Part shown: piece by piece, positions 54,012 through 64,000 of the stretch
Numbering within the stretch: the stretch's first letter is position 1
Layout of the letters: each line of letters opens with the position of its first letter
Assembly (NCBI GenBank): GCA_963678675.1
Contig: OY783197.1
Span: 3,072,400-3,136,399 of the forward strand
Reading direction: 5' to 3'
Length of the DNA stretch: 64,000 nt
DNA from: Xiphydria camelus
Taxonomy: Eukaryota > Arthropoda > Insecta > Hymenoptera > Xiphydriidae
Notes under the pieces: generated by a model
Databases searched by the model: none
The model's input: only the letters and a program-made list of their open reading frames with translations
What the model was told of the DNA's origin: nothing
Position numbers and translations under genes: made by a program

Positions 54012-55168
54012 GTTCGCGTCCCTCGCCGATATTCTCGGCGCGGCCGTCACGCACGGTCACCCCGCGCACTTTCACCCGCGCGATTCGCGTTCCACGCACA
54101 TCGCCGCCGCCGCGACTGTCATTTCACGCGAGAGCGAAACGACAGCTGATGTCGACGCGAACCCGAGACGGACGACCTCTCTCCGCCGATAATTGATCGG
54201 TACTGCGCGCGGGGCGAAGTCGGCCGCGCACGCGTCGCTCGACAAACATGGCGGCGAGGTTCGACTTTTCGAAGATGGCGGCGAGATTCGAGTTATCGAA
54301 AATTGCGGCGCCTATCGATCGCGCGTGAAATTCAACCGCCGCTAATCGCGGTGTTTTCTTTAGGAAATATTGTCGATTCGATGATTTGTCGAATGTGCCT
54401 TTTGGAATAATAATGCGATGCTTCCAAATTTATTATGCGCCAGAGAGATTCGTCAACGTTTGCGCGGGAAAATGAGCCTCGTTCGCGAGAAATTCATGAC
54501 TCGATGCTCATTTTCAGCGTAAAATAGGTCACGTGATCAATATTATTCGCAAATAAGCAGTTATATTTTACGTACATTTTATTAGTCGAATGACGCGAAC
54601 CGTTAAAAATGAAATTCGTGACCTATTTATGATGCTAAAAATAAGCATCAATCGAGCACCAGGAATTTGTACCTCGAAGAGCGCGTAATGAGTGTAAATA
54701 ATAACGACATTTACCATCGGAGAGATAAACTTATCTCATCGATCTTTGCACTTTTACAACAGATGCACTCGAATCTTCTTTCCGAAAAGGCGTTTCATAA
54801 AGTTCGAGGAGTATTTATCATCGCGCTGTAAGGTTATTATGTCGACCAACTCCACTCGCCGATCTCGCTTTCCGCTCCGACGTTTGTTACTCGCCTCTTC
54901 GATGCATTCGTGCAATTTTTCCCCGTGTACACATATATTCGGCTCGCGTCGCCGAATGCTTCGCGCGAATAATAACTTCCATTCGCAAAACGCACGACGC
55001 ACTCGGAACGAAATTTAAATACCCCGACATTTTTAAATCGCCGACACGTCACGCCATCTGATTACTATTTTGACAGCTGATCGCAATAGTGGGAAGGTTA
55101 GAATCGAGAGTGAATGGTGCATTGTCGAGCGATAATCGCGCGAGTGCTTTTGTATCATTTTCTATGCC
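54012..55168. promoter_or_regulatory. Divergent promoter region between DENND5 and CCDC22
   Basis: 1157 bases separate the two opposed start codons. The DENND5 side (54012-54350) is CpG-rich and includes two close copies of an aagatggcggcgag-like word (about 54245-54290). The rest is AT-rich. No clear TATA box was assigned. Both 5' leaders must lie here. Confidence 0.7.
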
Positions 55169-55218
55169 ATGGAGGAGGTTGACAATATAATCATTCATTC
55201 GCTGCGACAAATCGGCTG
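55169..55218 (+). CDS. CCDC22: CCDC22 coding exon 1
   Basis: Encodes the conserved MEEVDNIIIHSLRQIG and ends before gtaagttt in phase 2. Confidence 0.95.
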
Positions 55219-58200
55219 GTAAGTTTCTCCCGCGTTTGCACCTCGCGCGTCTCCGGTCGCGGATTCTTTGATTAACCTCTTCCGCGATTTGCGTGAACCA
55301 TTTATCAAGGAAGAAATGGGCGGTACCGGCGTTTTAGTCGTTAACGGTGTTATCAATCATCGTGCTATTACGATAGTTGCGAGAAAAACACCTCTTCGAC
55401 TCTGATATCGATTCGTTTCATCGTTTAATCCAGCGCGATTCGATTCACTCGATCCTTGCAGTCCGATGACACACTTGCGATGCAAAATTGATCAAATTCG
55501 TATGAAATTATCAGTATATTCCTCGTTGGGCTTTTAACGAGAATAAACTTTCGACTAGCTGTTTCATTTTTTAATAACATCGAGAAACAAGATCAATCTC
55601 ACCTTCCGTTCGTTCTTCCAGTGACATAGGAGATGAAATCACGAACTTAAGTGGCTTCGATACCGAATTAGTGGTAGACGCCACGGTTAGATGTTTGGAT
55701 GTAATTAGGCCCGGCCTCGGCGTGTCTTCCGCGCTGCCGGTTAACATGGCAGCCCGGTTTCGATTAGGCGCCGCTCTGGCTCAGGCCTGCTCCGTAAGAA
55801 TTACTCTAAATCCGTTAATCGTTGCTCCGATACGCACGTCGATCATGTATTCGCTGTGCTTCTTTCGCACGCACCCCTTCCCTCTTTCAATCACCACTCA
55901 CGACGCATTATCGGTACAGGAACTGGGATACCGAGGCGAGATCGGTTACCAAACGTTCCTGTACAGTTCGGAGGTCGACCTGCGTCGAGTTTTCATGTTT
56001 CTCATCGAAAAGTTGCCCAAGGAGAGCGACAAAACGTTGAACGAGCTGACCAGTAGAATTGCCTTATTAGAGAAAGCCGTGGCGTCGGCGATATCGTCCG
56101 ATCTCTCCGCGCCGTGGCTGCCGCATTATTGTCACAAACAGGGTGCGAGGCGCAGGGGGCGATCGAGCGCGCCCTACAAGTCTGTCGAGCTCGACGTACC
56201 TGTAGAGGGAATGGGAGATGGTAACGTAAATAAGTTTTTACGCTAGCCGATACGTTGGCCTCGGCGAATTCGCGAACGCTGGCTTGGTCCAGGGTGACGA
56301 CAGAATCGGGAAATCACGGAGATCTTAGGGATTTTTAACGATCTGGAAATCTCGGGGAAATTCGCGAACTAAATTGGAAACTCGGGGAAATCGTTGGAAT
56401 TCGAAGATCAACGTCGTCAAGCCAGGGTGGCTACAGATCTGGAGAACCGGGCGAACGGGGAAATGTGTATTTTTACCGGAATTATAAATACGGATTTGTG
56501 AATTTTAAATGAAGTGGAGTTCGTTCCTCGAAATTTCATTGTTGATATATTCTAACCCAGATAATCCTGAAACAGTTTTTTCCACAGGTATTTAAGGATA
56601 TCAGTCTTCTAAACATTCACTTGTCATTAATCTTTCTAAACTAAACGCTTAGAAATGAAATACATACTTCTTATAGAAGCAGCTCTAAAGGCGCCATTTA
56701 TCAAAGAAAATTTTTAATGTCTAAAACTTGCAAATTACTACAATATGCACTGTCCCCTTTGAAAAGAACAGTAGGACTTGTAAACATTCACTTGTCATTA
56801 GTCTTTCAAAACTAAATGCTTACAAATTAAATACATACTTCTTAGAAGCAGCCCTGAAGGTGCCATCTATCAAAGAACATTTTAAATGTCTAAAACTTAC
56901 AAATTACTACAATGTGCATTGTCCTTTTAAAAGGACGGTAGAGGACTATCTGGGTTAAGATGCAGCTTGCGCTGCTGCTTCAGATATCTTTTTAGCAGCA
57001 GCGCACGTGTGTCCCATCGACTAGGATTAGGGTCTTTACAATCCAACGTTACTTTTTGAGCATATAAACCTCTTTGTCACCTCGTGTTCTTGTGTTATGA
57101 TTAGGTATTCATAGCTATATTGATGAAACTATAGAAAATGTCTGACATGAACCGAAAATATCAGCAGTACTTACATCTTTATCTGAAATAGTCAGGGAAA
57201 AGCCAGGGAATAGCCCGAGAATATTATAATCAAGTTTCTGTGTAGCCACCCTGAAAGCATACTGATTTTCTAATACTGACACTGAGCATATTTTTTTAAA
57301 GAAGCAGAAACAGTTTTACGTGAAATTTTATCTTTCCTGGAAATATCCGTAATTTCTCGGAAAAGGATACAAAATATAATTGATCAGAATTTCTGGGAGA
57401 ATTCCAGATTCAAGAAATGGAATTTTTCAAACATTTTTTCAGAAGTTACCGGATTTTCTCGTGCAAATTGAAATGACAATCTTTTTGAGAATTTCTTAGT
57501 TCTTTATAAGTTGGAAAAATTCAGTCATTTTTCAGAAACAAACTTTATTTCTCAGAATGCTTCATACTTTATCATAATATCTTATAATTTCGTAGAAACG
57601 TGAGAATTTTTCACAATCTCTAAGAATTTTGTACTTTCAAGAAATTTTGTGAAATTTGGACTAAGCTTTGAAAAATTCGAAAATTAATCCTGCAACATCA
57701 CAAAACATACTGACTTTATAATACTGACACTGAACCAATTTCTTTAGAAAAGTAGAAATAGTTTTGTGTGAAATTTTGTCTTTCCTAGAAATATTCATCA
57801 TTTCTCTCAGAAAAGAATATAACACTCACTAACTACGGCGAGCATTAAGCGTTTGTTATTATTTTTCATGTTTGATAAATGAATTAGGATTTTGCGCTCA
57901 GCCTATAAGTGAATGTTTTTCACTCGTTTCGACGACTGCAACTCTGAAATTCACAAACGTTTCATCGGGAAATCAGCAAAATATCAGGAAACTTTGAGGA
58001 CAGATTTTTGTCGCCACCCTGTGATCGTATTCGCAGTCACGTTCGATATATCTTTCATTCGCAGTGCATCAAGCTTATTATCTTCATCACCAAAAGACAG
58101 TGATCGAGCAAATGCCCGATCACGAGTACCTCTTACCCTCCGTGATATCGCGCAACGCGAAAATGGTACACGCCCTGCCGACAAATATTATAGAGAGACT

Positions 58201-60974
58201 CGATTGGATGAGCTCCCAACGGCACAAAGAATCTACGTTAGAGGACGATGTCGAGCGACATCGGGTCCTGAGCAGGTTTACATTAAACCAGAAATTACAA
58301 TTTTCTAAAGTAAGTGCAGCCTCTTCCGTCCCGCTGCAGTAATTTACTTTGGGGAAGAGTGCGAATCTATTTGCGCCACGCCATTTGCAGAATGTCGCGT
58401 CGGAGCAAAAGAGTCCAATTTCAGAGGCGGCGTCGTCGGTGCCGACGGCGGCTACGTTGACCAAAGAGGAGAAACAGGAGCTTGCAATCGAAAGGATCAA
58501 ATCGGAGTGCGAGAGTCTCAGGATCGACGTGGAGGATCTTCAGTCCGAGGCGAAGAAGCTGTCCACGAAATTAGCGCAACTGACAATAACGCGACAGAGC
58601 GAGGAGAAGAACTTTAAGGTTCGGGAAGAGGAGAGGAAGATCAAGTCGAAAATGTACTCCTTGCTTCCCGAGGGGGAAGACAACCTGGCGAAATTGGAAG
58701 CCATGGTAGAGAGTGGCACTAAGAAATTAATCAATCTCGCCAATCAGTGGGAGAGGCACAGGGGTCCGCTCATCGAAAAATATCGGGACGAGAGGGCGAA
58801 GTATTCTACTAAGGCCGTAAGTTGCCCGATACACCTAGCAATTTATTCCCTTATCTTTTCAAGTTTGCCCTTCTTCACCCTAAAACTCACGATTTTCCCC
58901 TTTTTCCTCTATACAGTAAAACTCGTTTAAGATACGATCCCGCTTAATGCACGAAGAAAATTGGTCCCTTGATGTCAAAAAAAAACCCTCAAATATACGA
59001 AGCAGTGTCTGTGCAGTCCATTTACCACGTGTTTTTAAGAAAAAAAGGGATGGAGTAAATTTGTATGATACTCTTGTTTGCCAAAGAATGCTCTTAACTT
59101 TAACAAAGTATTTTACCCTGTTTTAAACAGAGAAAAACAGAACCGTATTAATAAAATATTTTAATCTTTTTTTTCTTTTTAATGTTAGCAATCATTTTTT
59201 GTTATTGTCCTTTAACACGTTGACATATAATGTCACTGGTTTCTCATGCATTATCAGGTGAGAATCTATGAAATCCGGATAAGATGCGACAAAATTTCCT
59301 CGGTCCCTTGATTCGTATCTTAAAGGAATTTTACTGTAATGGGCTCGTCCCGCGTAGTTAAAAATGGTGAATTAAAAATATGTACGGTGGTGCAGATACT
59401 ATAAAAACTCGTTTCGTGAAAACAGTTCATTTTTTAATTCCCTCTAGTATTTAATAAAAAAGCTTTAAAATGTGCCCATGTTTCAAATCTTCCGCTATTG
59501 CCGCGCTTTGATGACGTAGTCATTGCTGGCATAGAGCATGCGCATTCTCCAACCGGAAGCTCTACGGTTGCCATTGTTGCCAACTTCGTGAACTGTCACT
59601 CTGCTCATCCGCCTACCAACTCGGCGCTCCGGGTTCAAATCTCTTTTTCCTTTTCTTTTCGCGGAAAATTCATACTTCCTAGAAATAAGCTACCAAAAAC
59701 CACAGAACAGAGTAAACGACAACACGACAGAAATTCAAAACATAATCTCAAAATGCAAAGCATACATAGCTTGCAGTTACCAACCTAGAGGTTAAAAGCG
59801 TTGCTCTTATTGGTCTAGTAATGTGTACGTCATTTCCGCCGCGGCAAATATAGAAGCTCAAATTGAAGTCCGAGTTTCCCTTTTTTTTTGCAGGTAAAGG
59901 AGTGTGATAAAAATTCGCAAAAAAATATTTTCATTACTAATTCGTCGTGTACTTTTTAAATATGAAATAAAAAAAATTGTGGGACGAGCCCATTCGGTAT
60001 TTTTCCTCTAAAACCACATGTTATTCAGCTTCTCAGTTGAGCTTCTTTTCATCGTTTCGGATTACGTGGAAATGGTCAATTTTTGATTTATAAAATGCTA
60101 CTAAAATTCCTACTTCATTTACCTGCATCAATATTCCGTTTGAAATATAGAAGCCTAGTGTTGAATTAATGTTTCTTACCGGAAATTAGATTCAACTGGA
60201 AACTAACATGATAATTTCTGGTAAATCTGCTTTTTTAATCAAAATTCTCCCTGTTTTTGCTCAAATCTTTCCTATTTCTTCCAAAATGAAATAAACAGGC
60301 GCCGTGAAGTCTGGTACGGGTTTCTGTCGACGACAAACGTGAAATAATCATTTCTAGAGCGCGAGTCAGAAGAAGATGGACGAATTGAGATTGTCGAAAG
60401 AGAAGGAGAAGGAGCTGCTGGAGGAATCCCGTAGCAAGGATCAGCAATACTCGCAGTTGGTGGCCGACGTTCAGAAGCTTCCGAAAGACGTGAATAGATC
60501 TGCCTACACTCAACGAATCTTAGAGATAATAAACAACGTGAGGAAGCAGCGGGACGAAATCGACAAAGTACTGGCGGATACGCGCGTCATTCAGAAGGAA
60601 ATAAACACGCTTACCGGGCGGCTGGAGAGGTCCTTCACCGTGGCGGACGAGCTGATCTTCCGCGACGCGAGGACCAACGAAGCCGCCAGGAAGGCGTACA
60701 AGTTGCTGGCGACGCTGCACTCCGATTGCGGAGAGCTCGTCAACCTGGTGGAGGAAACCGGTGCGACCATACGCGAGATAAGAGACTTGGAGGAACAGGT
60801 GAGTCACGCCGCAGCGGCCTCATTGTTCGTATTTAACCGAAAAAATTGTCGCAGATCGACGTCGAGTCGACGAAAAATGTCGGCGCGAACTTGGAGAGGA
60901 TAACCGCCGACTTGAAGCAAATGAAGCAGGAAACGGCGGCGCTAACCGCGCAACTCCAGAGCAAGAATTCGTGA
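55169..60974 (+). CDS. CCDC22: CCDC22, subunit of the CCC endosomal recycling complex, 7 coding exons
   Basis: Exons: 55169-55218, 55622-55793, 55920-56220, 58065-58309, 58391-58816, 60358-60798, 60855-60974. All borders are GT/AG, all phases fit, and the total is 1755 nt: 584 residues plus stop (human 627). Residues 1-110 match the N-terminal calponin-homology-like domain (MEEVDNIIIHSLRQIG; ARFRLGAALAQAC; ELGYRGEIGYQTFLY). Residues about 270-584 are coiled coil with LAKLEAMVESG, LANQWERHR, AYTQRILEIINNVRKQ and ADELIFRDAR, the diagnostic C-terminal half. With CCDC93 and COMMD proteins, CCDC22 forms the CCC complex, which works with retriever and WASH in cargo recycling from endosomes. The ATG used is the first that gives the conserved start. 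Intron 5 holds three transposons. Confidence 0.95.
55622..55793 (+). CDS. CCDC22: CCDC22 coding exon 2
   Basis: After ttcttccag, before gtaagaat. Encodes TELVVDATVRCLDVI and ARFRLGAALAQACS. Residues 17-74. Confidence 0.95.
55920..56220 (+). CDS. CCDC22: CCDC22 coding exon 3
   Basis: After cggtacag, before gtaacgta. Encodes ELGYRGEIGYQTFLY and VFMFLIEKLP, plus a basic linker. The donor is chosen because it alone gives phase 1 to match exon 4; an upstream GT at 56211 would break the phase. Residues 75-174. Confidence 0.88.
56424..57251. mobile_element. Family F element with tandem internal duplication
   Basis: Ends agggtggctacagatctg and ctgtgtagccaccc are near-complements. Shares the gcgcacgtgtgtcccatcga block with other copies. 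Inside, catttgtc-type units of about 150 bases are repeated at about 56610-56750 and 56775-56900. Confidence 0.7.
57280..57830. repeat. AT-rich dispersed repeat (ttctcagaaa type)
   Basis: Matches 40860-41260 through aaaggatacaaaatataatt and gaattccagattcaaga, with diverged spacing. No coding content. Confidence 0.6.
58065..58309 (+). CDS. CCDC22: CCDC22 coding exon 4
   Basis: After cattcgcag, before gtaagtgc. Frame reads QMPDHEYLLPSVISRN and ERLDWMSSQ. This is the least conserved part of the protein and is supported by splice sites and phase. A second open frame over the same bases was judged a shadow. Residues 175-256. Confidence 0.8.
58391..58816 (+). CDS. CCDC22: CCDC22 coding exon 5 (coiled coil)
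   Basis: After catttgcag, before gtaagttg. Encodes MYSLLPEGEDNLAKLEAMVE and KLINLANQWERHRGPLIEKY. An alternative AG at 58357 would add 11 residues in frame. Residues 257-398. Confidence 0.93.
58912..59338. mobile_element. Tc1/mariner-like MITE, copy 2
   Basis: The left end tacagtaaaactcgtttaag and right end ttaaaggaattttactgta are near-complements, and the second arm cgtatctt pairs with aagatacg. 427 bp, TA at the borders. Immediately adjoins the family D copy. Confidence 0.75.
59338..59994 (-). mobile_element. MITE family D, copy 2 (inverted relative to copy 1)
   Basis: Ends aatgggctcgtccc and gggacgagcccatt are perfect complements. The 657-bp interior is the reverse complement of 4724-5348 with minor differences. 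It contains gggttcaaatctc followed by T-rich sequence (about 59630-59655). Confidence 0.82.
60002..60313 (-). mobile_element. MITE family A, truncated copy (minus orientation)
   Basis: On the minus strand it begins cagacttcacggcgcctgtt and runs about 310 bases to a point where the element is truncated, close to the family D copy. Confidence 0.75.
60358..60798 (+). CDS. CCDC22: CCDC22 coding exon 6 (coiled coil)
   Basis: After atttctag, before gtgagtca. Encodes KLPKDVNRSAYTQRILEII, VLADTRVIQKEINTLTGRLE and VADELIFRDAR. The strongest CCDC22 match. Residues 399-545. Confidence 0.96.
60855..60974 (+). CDS. CCDC22: CCDC22 coding exon 7 (terminal)
   Basis: After gtcgcag; 39 codons ending LTAQLQSKNS then TGA at 60972-60974. 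Encodes NLERITADLKQMKQE. Confidence 0.92.
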   Translation: MDVESTKNVGANLERITADLKQMKQETAALTAQLQSKNS

Positions 60975-61397
60975 TTGTCGTCGAACGAGCTTGGTAGTGG
61001 CGGCAAAAGTGAAACTCGCCGAACGGTGAGTGTAACCTTCGGCGGAAGAAGCGGCGCACACGTACGGGTCCAATGCTTGTCGATACTTTAACAAAAAAAG
61101 TCGCGCTCTCGTACATAAGAGTCGACGACACGGAGCCGCTCAAAGAATGATACTCATTATCGGGCCTAAACCTTTTATAATTGCAAATATTCGACTGTAG
61201 GTTATTTTCTTAATTTTCCTACGTAATCAGCGTTGACTCGAAGCGATACTTTATAAGTCGAAAATGCGCGACCAAGGTTTGCAAGTTACGCTCGGTCCTA
61301 AAATCGATAACGATATCGAGCAATCGCGAAAAGTGTGTAAAGGTACGCGCGGATGCTCGATACGCCACTTTATGGTTTACAGTGCTCGAGGAATTTC
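60975..61397. other. CCDC22 3' flank
   Basis: Contains the presumptive 3' UTR. No perfect AATAAA was seen on the plus strand. No other gene is visible. Confidence 0.45.
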
Positions 61398-61461
61398 TTC
61401 TCTGCCAGATCTCTGCTAAATCTCTGCCAAAACTGTACGAATAATTCTGCCAAAAGCACAG

Positions 61462-63305
61462 ACACACAAAAAAAAAGTGGGGTATACATTTGATGCGATA
61501 TATGTTATCCGTAGTAATTTTGCCTCCTAATCACGAATCCAGAGTGTCAAAATTTGGTCATCACATCACATTTTTTTTAATCTCAAAAAACCATTCAGAG
61601 ATCATGATTTTCAAAAAGTTAATCGACTTAAACCAGATTCGGCATAGGGGGTTTTTTGGGCCGCTGATCACGAATCTGAAGTCGGATTTCAAAAATTCAA
61701 AATGGACGAGATTTTTAAAAATCGAGGGATTCATGTGAAATTTGGTATAGGGGTTTTTTTTTGGTCGCTGATCACGAATCTGAAGTCTGCTTTCAAAAAT
61801 TCAAGATGGCGGATCCAATATGGTGGACGTAAATTTCGAAAATTTTGAATTTTTGCAAATATAACTTCATATTTGTAATCAGCGACCCAAAAAACACACC
61901 TGTACCAAATTTGGCATGAATCCGTTGATTTTCGAAATTCTCGTCCGCCATATTGGATCCGCCATCTCGAATTTTTAAAATCTGACTTCAGATTTGTGAT
62001 CAGCGACCCCAAAAATCCCCCTAAACCAAATTTGGCATAAATCCGTCGATGTTCGAAATTCTCGTCCGCCATATTAGATCCGCCATCTTGAATTTTTTAA
62101 ATCTGACTTCACATTCATGATCAGCGACCCAAAAAACCTCCTTATACCAAATTCGGCATGAATCCGTCGATTTTCAAAAATTCTCGTCCGCTATATTGGA
62201 TCCGCCATCTCGAATTTTTAAAATCTGACCAGATTTGTGATCAGCGACCCCAAAAATCCCCCTAAACCAAATTTGGCATAAATCCGTCGATGTTCGAAAT
62301 TCTCGTCCGCCATATTAGATCCGCCATCTTGAATTTTTTAAATCTGACTTCACATTCATGATCAGCGACCCAAAAAACCTCCTTATACCAAATTCGGCAT
62401 GAATCCGTCGATTTTTAAAAATTCTCGTCCGCTATATTGGATCCGCCATCTCGAATTTTTAAAATCTGACTTCAGATTTGTGATCAGCGACCCCAAAAAT
62501 CCCCCTAAACCAAATTTGGCATGAATCCGTCGATGTTCGAAATTATCGTCCGCCATATTGGATCCGCCATCTTGAATTTTTAAAATCTGACTTCACATTC
62601 ATGATTAGCGACCCAAAAAACCCCCTTTTATACCAAATTCGGCATGAATCCATCGATTTTCAAAAATCTCGTCCGCCATATTGGATCCGCCATCTCGAAT
62701 TTTTGAAATCTGACTTCAGATTCGTGATCAGCGACCCCAAAAATCCCCCTAAACCAAATTTGGCATGAATCCGTCGATTTTCGAAATTCTCGTCCGCCAT
62801 ATTGGATCCGCCATCTCGAATTTTTTAAATCTGACTTCACATTCATGATCAGCGACCCAAAAAACCCCCTTATACCAAATTCGGCATGAATCCGTCGATT
62901 TTCAAAAATCTCGCCCGCCATATTGGATCCGCCATCTTGAGTTTTTGGAATCCGACTTCAGATTCGTGATCAGCGGCCCAAAAAAACCCCTATACCGAAT
63001 TTGGTTTGTCCATTAACTTTTTGAAAATCATCTCTGGTTTTTTGAGATTAAAAAAAAAATGTGACGCGATGGCCAAATTTTGAAACCGGATTCGTGATCA
63101 GGAGGCAAAATTACTACGGATAACATATATCGCGTCAAAAGTATACCCCACTTTTTTTTGTGTGACTGCACAGTTTTTTAAAGTTATAAAAAAATTGTGA
63201 TGTGATGGCCAAATTTTGACACCGGATTTGTGATCAGGAGGCAACATTACTACGGATAACATATATCGCATCAAATGTATACCCCACTTTTTTTTGTGTG
63301 ACTGT
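61462..63305. mobile_element. Composite element: CACACAAAAAAAA-GTGGGGTATAC inverted ends enclosing a 121-bp satellite
   Basis: The left end cacacaaaaaaaaaagtggg, gtatacatttgatgcgatat is complementary to two tandem right-end copies (about 63010-63165 and 63170-63300). Each carries tacggataacatatatcgc and accccacttttttttgtgtg. Between the ends lie about ten 121-bp satellite units. No transposase frame. Confidence 0.8.
61640..63000. repeat. 121-bp tandem satellite with alternating unit types
   Basis: The word cagcgac recurs at 62001, 62122, 62242, 62363, 62485, 62606 (one change), 62729, 62850 and 62971 (one change): spacings of 120-123. Two unit types alternate: one with ccccaaaaatccccctaaac, the other with ccaaaaaacctccttatac. 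This gives a 242-bp higher-order dimer. Confidence 0.88.
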
Positions 63306-63722
63306 AAAGTCTGACATTTTTCTTTGCGAATGTTAAGCGGGCAGAGGTATCAGGCAGAGTTGGCAAAAACTTCGCAAAAGTCCGCAAAGTCAGCTGGCAT
63401 TTTTCAAAATCTCTATCAATCGTGTGAACTCTACTAAAATGTCTGCCAACTCTGCCATCTCTGTCGAAATCTCTGCCAGCACTCAAAATTGGAGCATTTT
63501 CGCAGAAAAGCGGCAAGTCTTTCGGCAGAGTTTTTCGCAGAGGTTTGGCAGAGACAAATTTTCGTTCGGGAGTAATTTGCAATGTACCGAAACATCCAAA
63601 TTACGAAACCTATACTTTAAATATACATTCTCTCGCAACACGAATCTGTTAAATACGTATATAATATAAACGGTTGATGAATTAAATCCCAGCATTATTT
63701 TATTAGGGGCACACAAATGACG

Positions 63723-63930
63723 TTTATTTCGAGGGGAAAATGATAATAAGAGGAAACTACGGATGATACGATAAAGAGTCGTTGCGCGATTCCACGAGGA
63801 AACCTTTCCCGCGTCTTTTCAAGCAAATTTGAACAGATACCTTTTGTACGCCGTATCCAGAGATGCGATGAATCACTGCCAATTGAGTAATTACGTAATA
63901 CGAAATGCGGTTAACTCCGCCGAGGTCAGT
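63723..63930 (-). other. Possible terminal exon and poly(A) signal of a further minus-strand gene
   Basis: On the minus strand, ataactgcag at about 63930 could be a splice acceptor and AATAAA occurs at 63728-63723, a spacing typical of a short last exon plus 3' UTR. The protein family is not recognisable in any frame, so the call is tentative. Confidence 0.25.
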
Positions 63931-64000
63931 CCTGCAGTTATCATCAAGCTGAGCAGATGCCGTCCAATCGGACAATCGACAATTTGCAACGGGAAATACT

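Larger units (their letters stand above)
56221..58064. other. CCDC22 intron 3 with repeats
   Basis: No exon is visible. It includes a family F element (56424-57251) and an AT-rich ttctcagaaa-type repeat (57280-57830). Within family F, a block of about 150 bases (ttgtaaacattcacttgtca) is tandemly duplicated near 56610-56940. Confidence 0.65.
61398..63551. mobile_element. Family with CTCTGCC ends, split by a satellite-bearing element
   Basis: The left piece (61398-61461, tctctgccagatctctgcta) and right piece (63305-63551, ending agaggtttggcagagac) match the two halves of 36947-37306. The intervening 1.84 kb is a different element, so this is a nested insertion. Confidence 0.7.

Noticed and set aside
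53619..54196. Arg-rich plus-strand frames (176 and 150 codons) over DENND5 exon 1
   Set aside because: Low-complexity reading of the CpG-rich first-exon island; the minus frame holds the conserved DENND5 start.
57913..58308. 131-codon plus frame overlapping CCDC22 exon 4
   Set aside because: It does not join exons 3 and 5 in phase, whereas the neighbouring frame does.
59600..59660. tRNA gene suggested by gggttcaaatctc
   Set aside because: The bases flanking the TTCAAAT loop do not form a T-arm stem and no acceptor stem or anticodon arm can be drawn; it is a B-box-like motif in a transposon.

Overview
This is animal nuclear DNA: spliced protein genes, AT-rich introns and many short transposable elements. 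Protein divergence, introns as short as 62 bp, and the repeat types (a Polinton with a protein-primed polymerase, many MITE-like foldbacks) suggest an insect, probably a hymenopteran such as an ant. The species is an inference. No CRISPR, operon or prokaryotic feature is present.

Three host genes can be read. (1) At the left edge, minus strand, is the first coding exon of a DOCK6/7/8 (zizimin/Zir) Rho-family exchange factor, cut by the window. (2) A complete DENND5 (Rab6IP1-like) Rab exchange factor occupies 54011 down to 5977 on the minus strand. I placed 18 coding exons by splice sites, phase and recalled family homology. They sum to 3807 nt (1268 residues plus stop) with every junction in phase. 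Domain order is uDENN-cDENN-dDENN-RUN1-PLAT-RUN2. (3) On the plus strand, head-to-head with DENND5 across about 1.2 kb, is a complete CCDC22 gene (7 exons, 55169-60974, 584 residues), a subunit of the CCC (COMMD/CCDC22/CCDC93) endosomal recycling complex. The window therefore holds three genes linked to small GTPases or endosomal traffic.

The most striking object is an 8217-bp Polinton/Maverick-type element (25648-33864) inside DENND5 intron 2. It has near-identical 1.17-kb terminal inverted repeats starting 5'-AG and ending CT-3', a perfect 6-bp target duplication (GAGGCG), an intact 1251-residue protein-primed family B DNA polymerase, one other gene (an acidic protein of unknown function), and two short broken copies of what looks like an integrase-tail chromodomain. 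It lacks recognisable integrase core, packaging ATPase, protease and capsid genes, so it is a reduced, probably non-autonomous, apparently recent insertion.

The remaining sequence is introns and intergenic DNA packed with repeats: at least five copies of a 570-585 bp family with CAGGCTTCACAG ends and 6-bp target duplications; a palindromic 220-bp family, one copy nested in the former; a CACCGAG-ended MITE family; a 625-657 bp family ending AATGGGCTCGTCCC; Tc1/mariner-like MITEs; GGGTGGCTGCA-ended elements; several foldbacks; and, downstream of CCDC22, a composite element of about 1.8 kb whose inverted ends enclose an alternating 121-bp satellite. Long DENND5 intron 1 (34706-53893) also has several GC/CpG-rich islands without convincing coding content.
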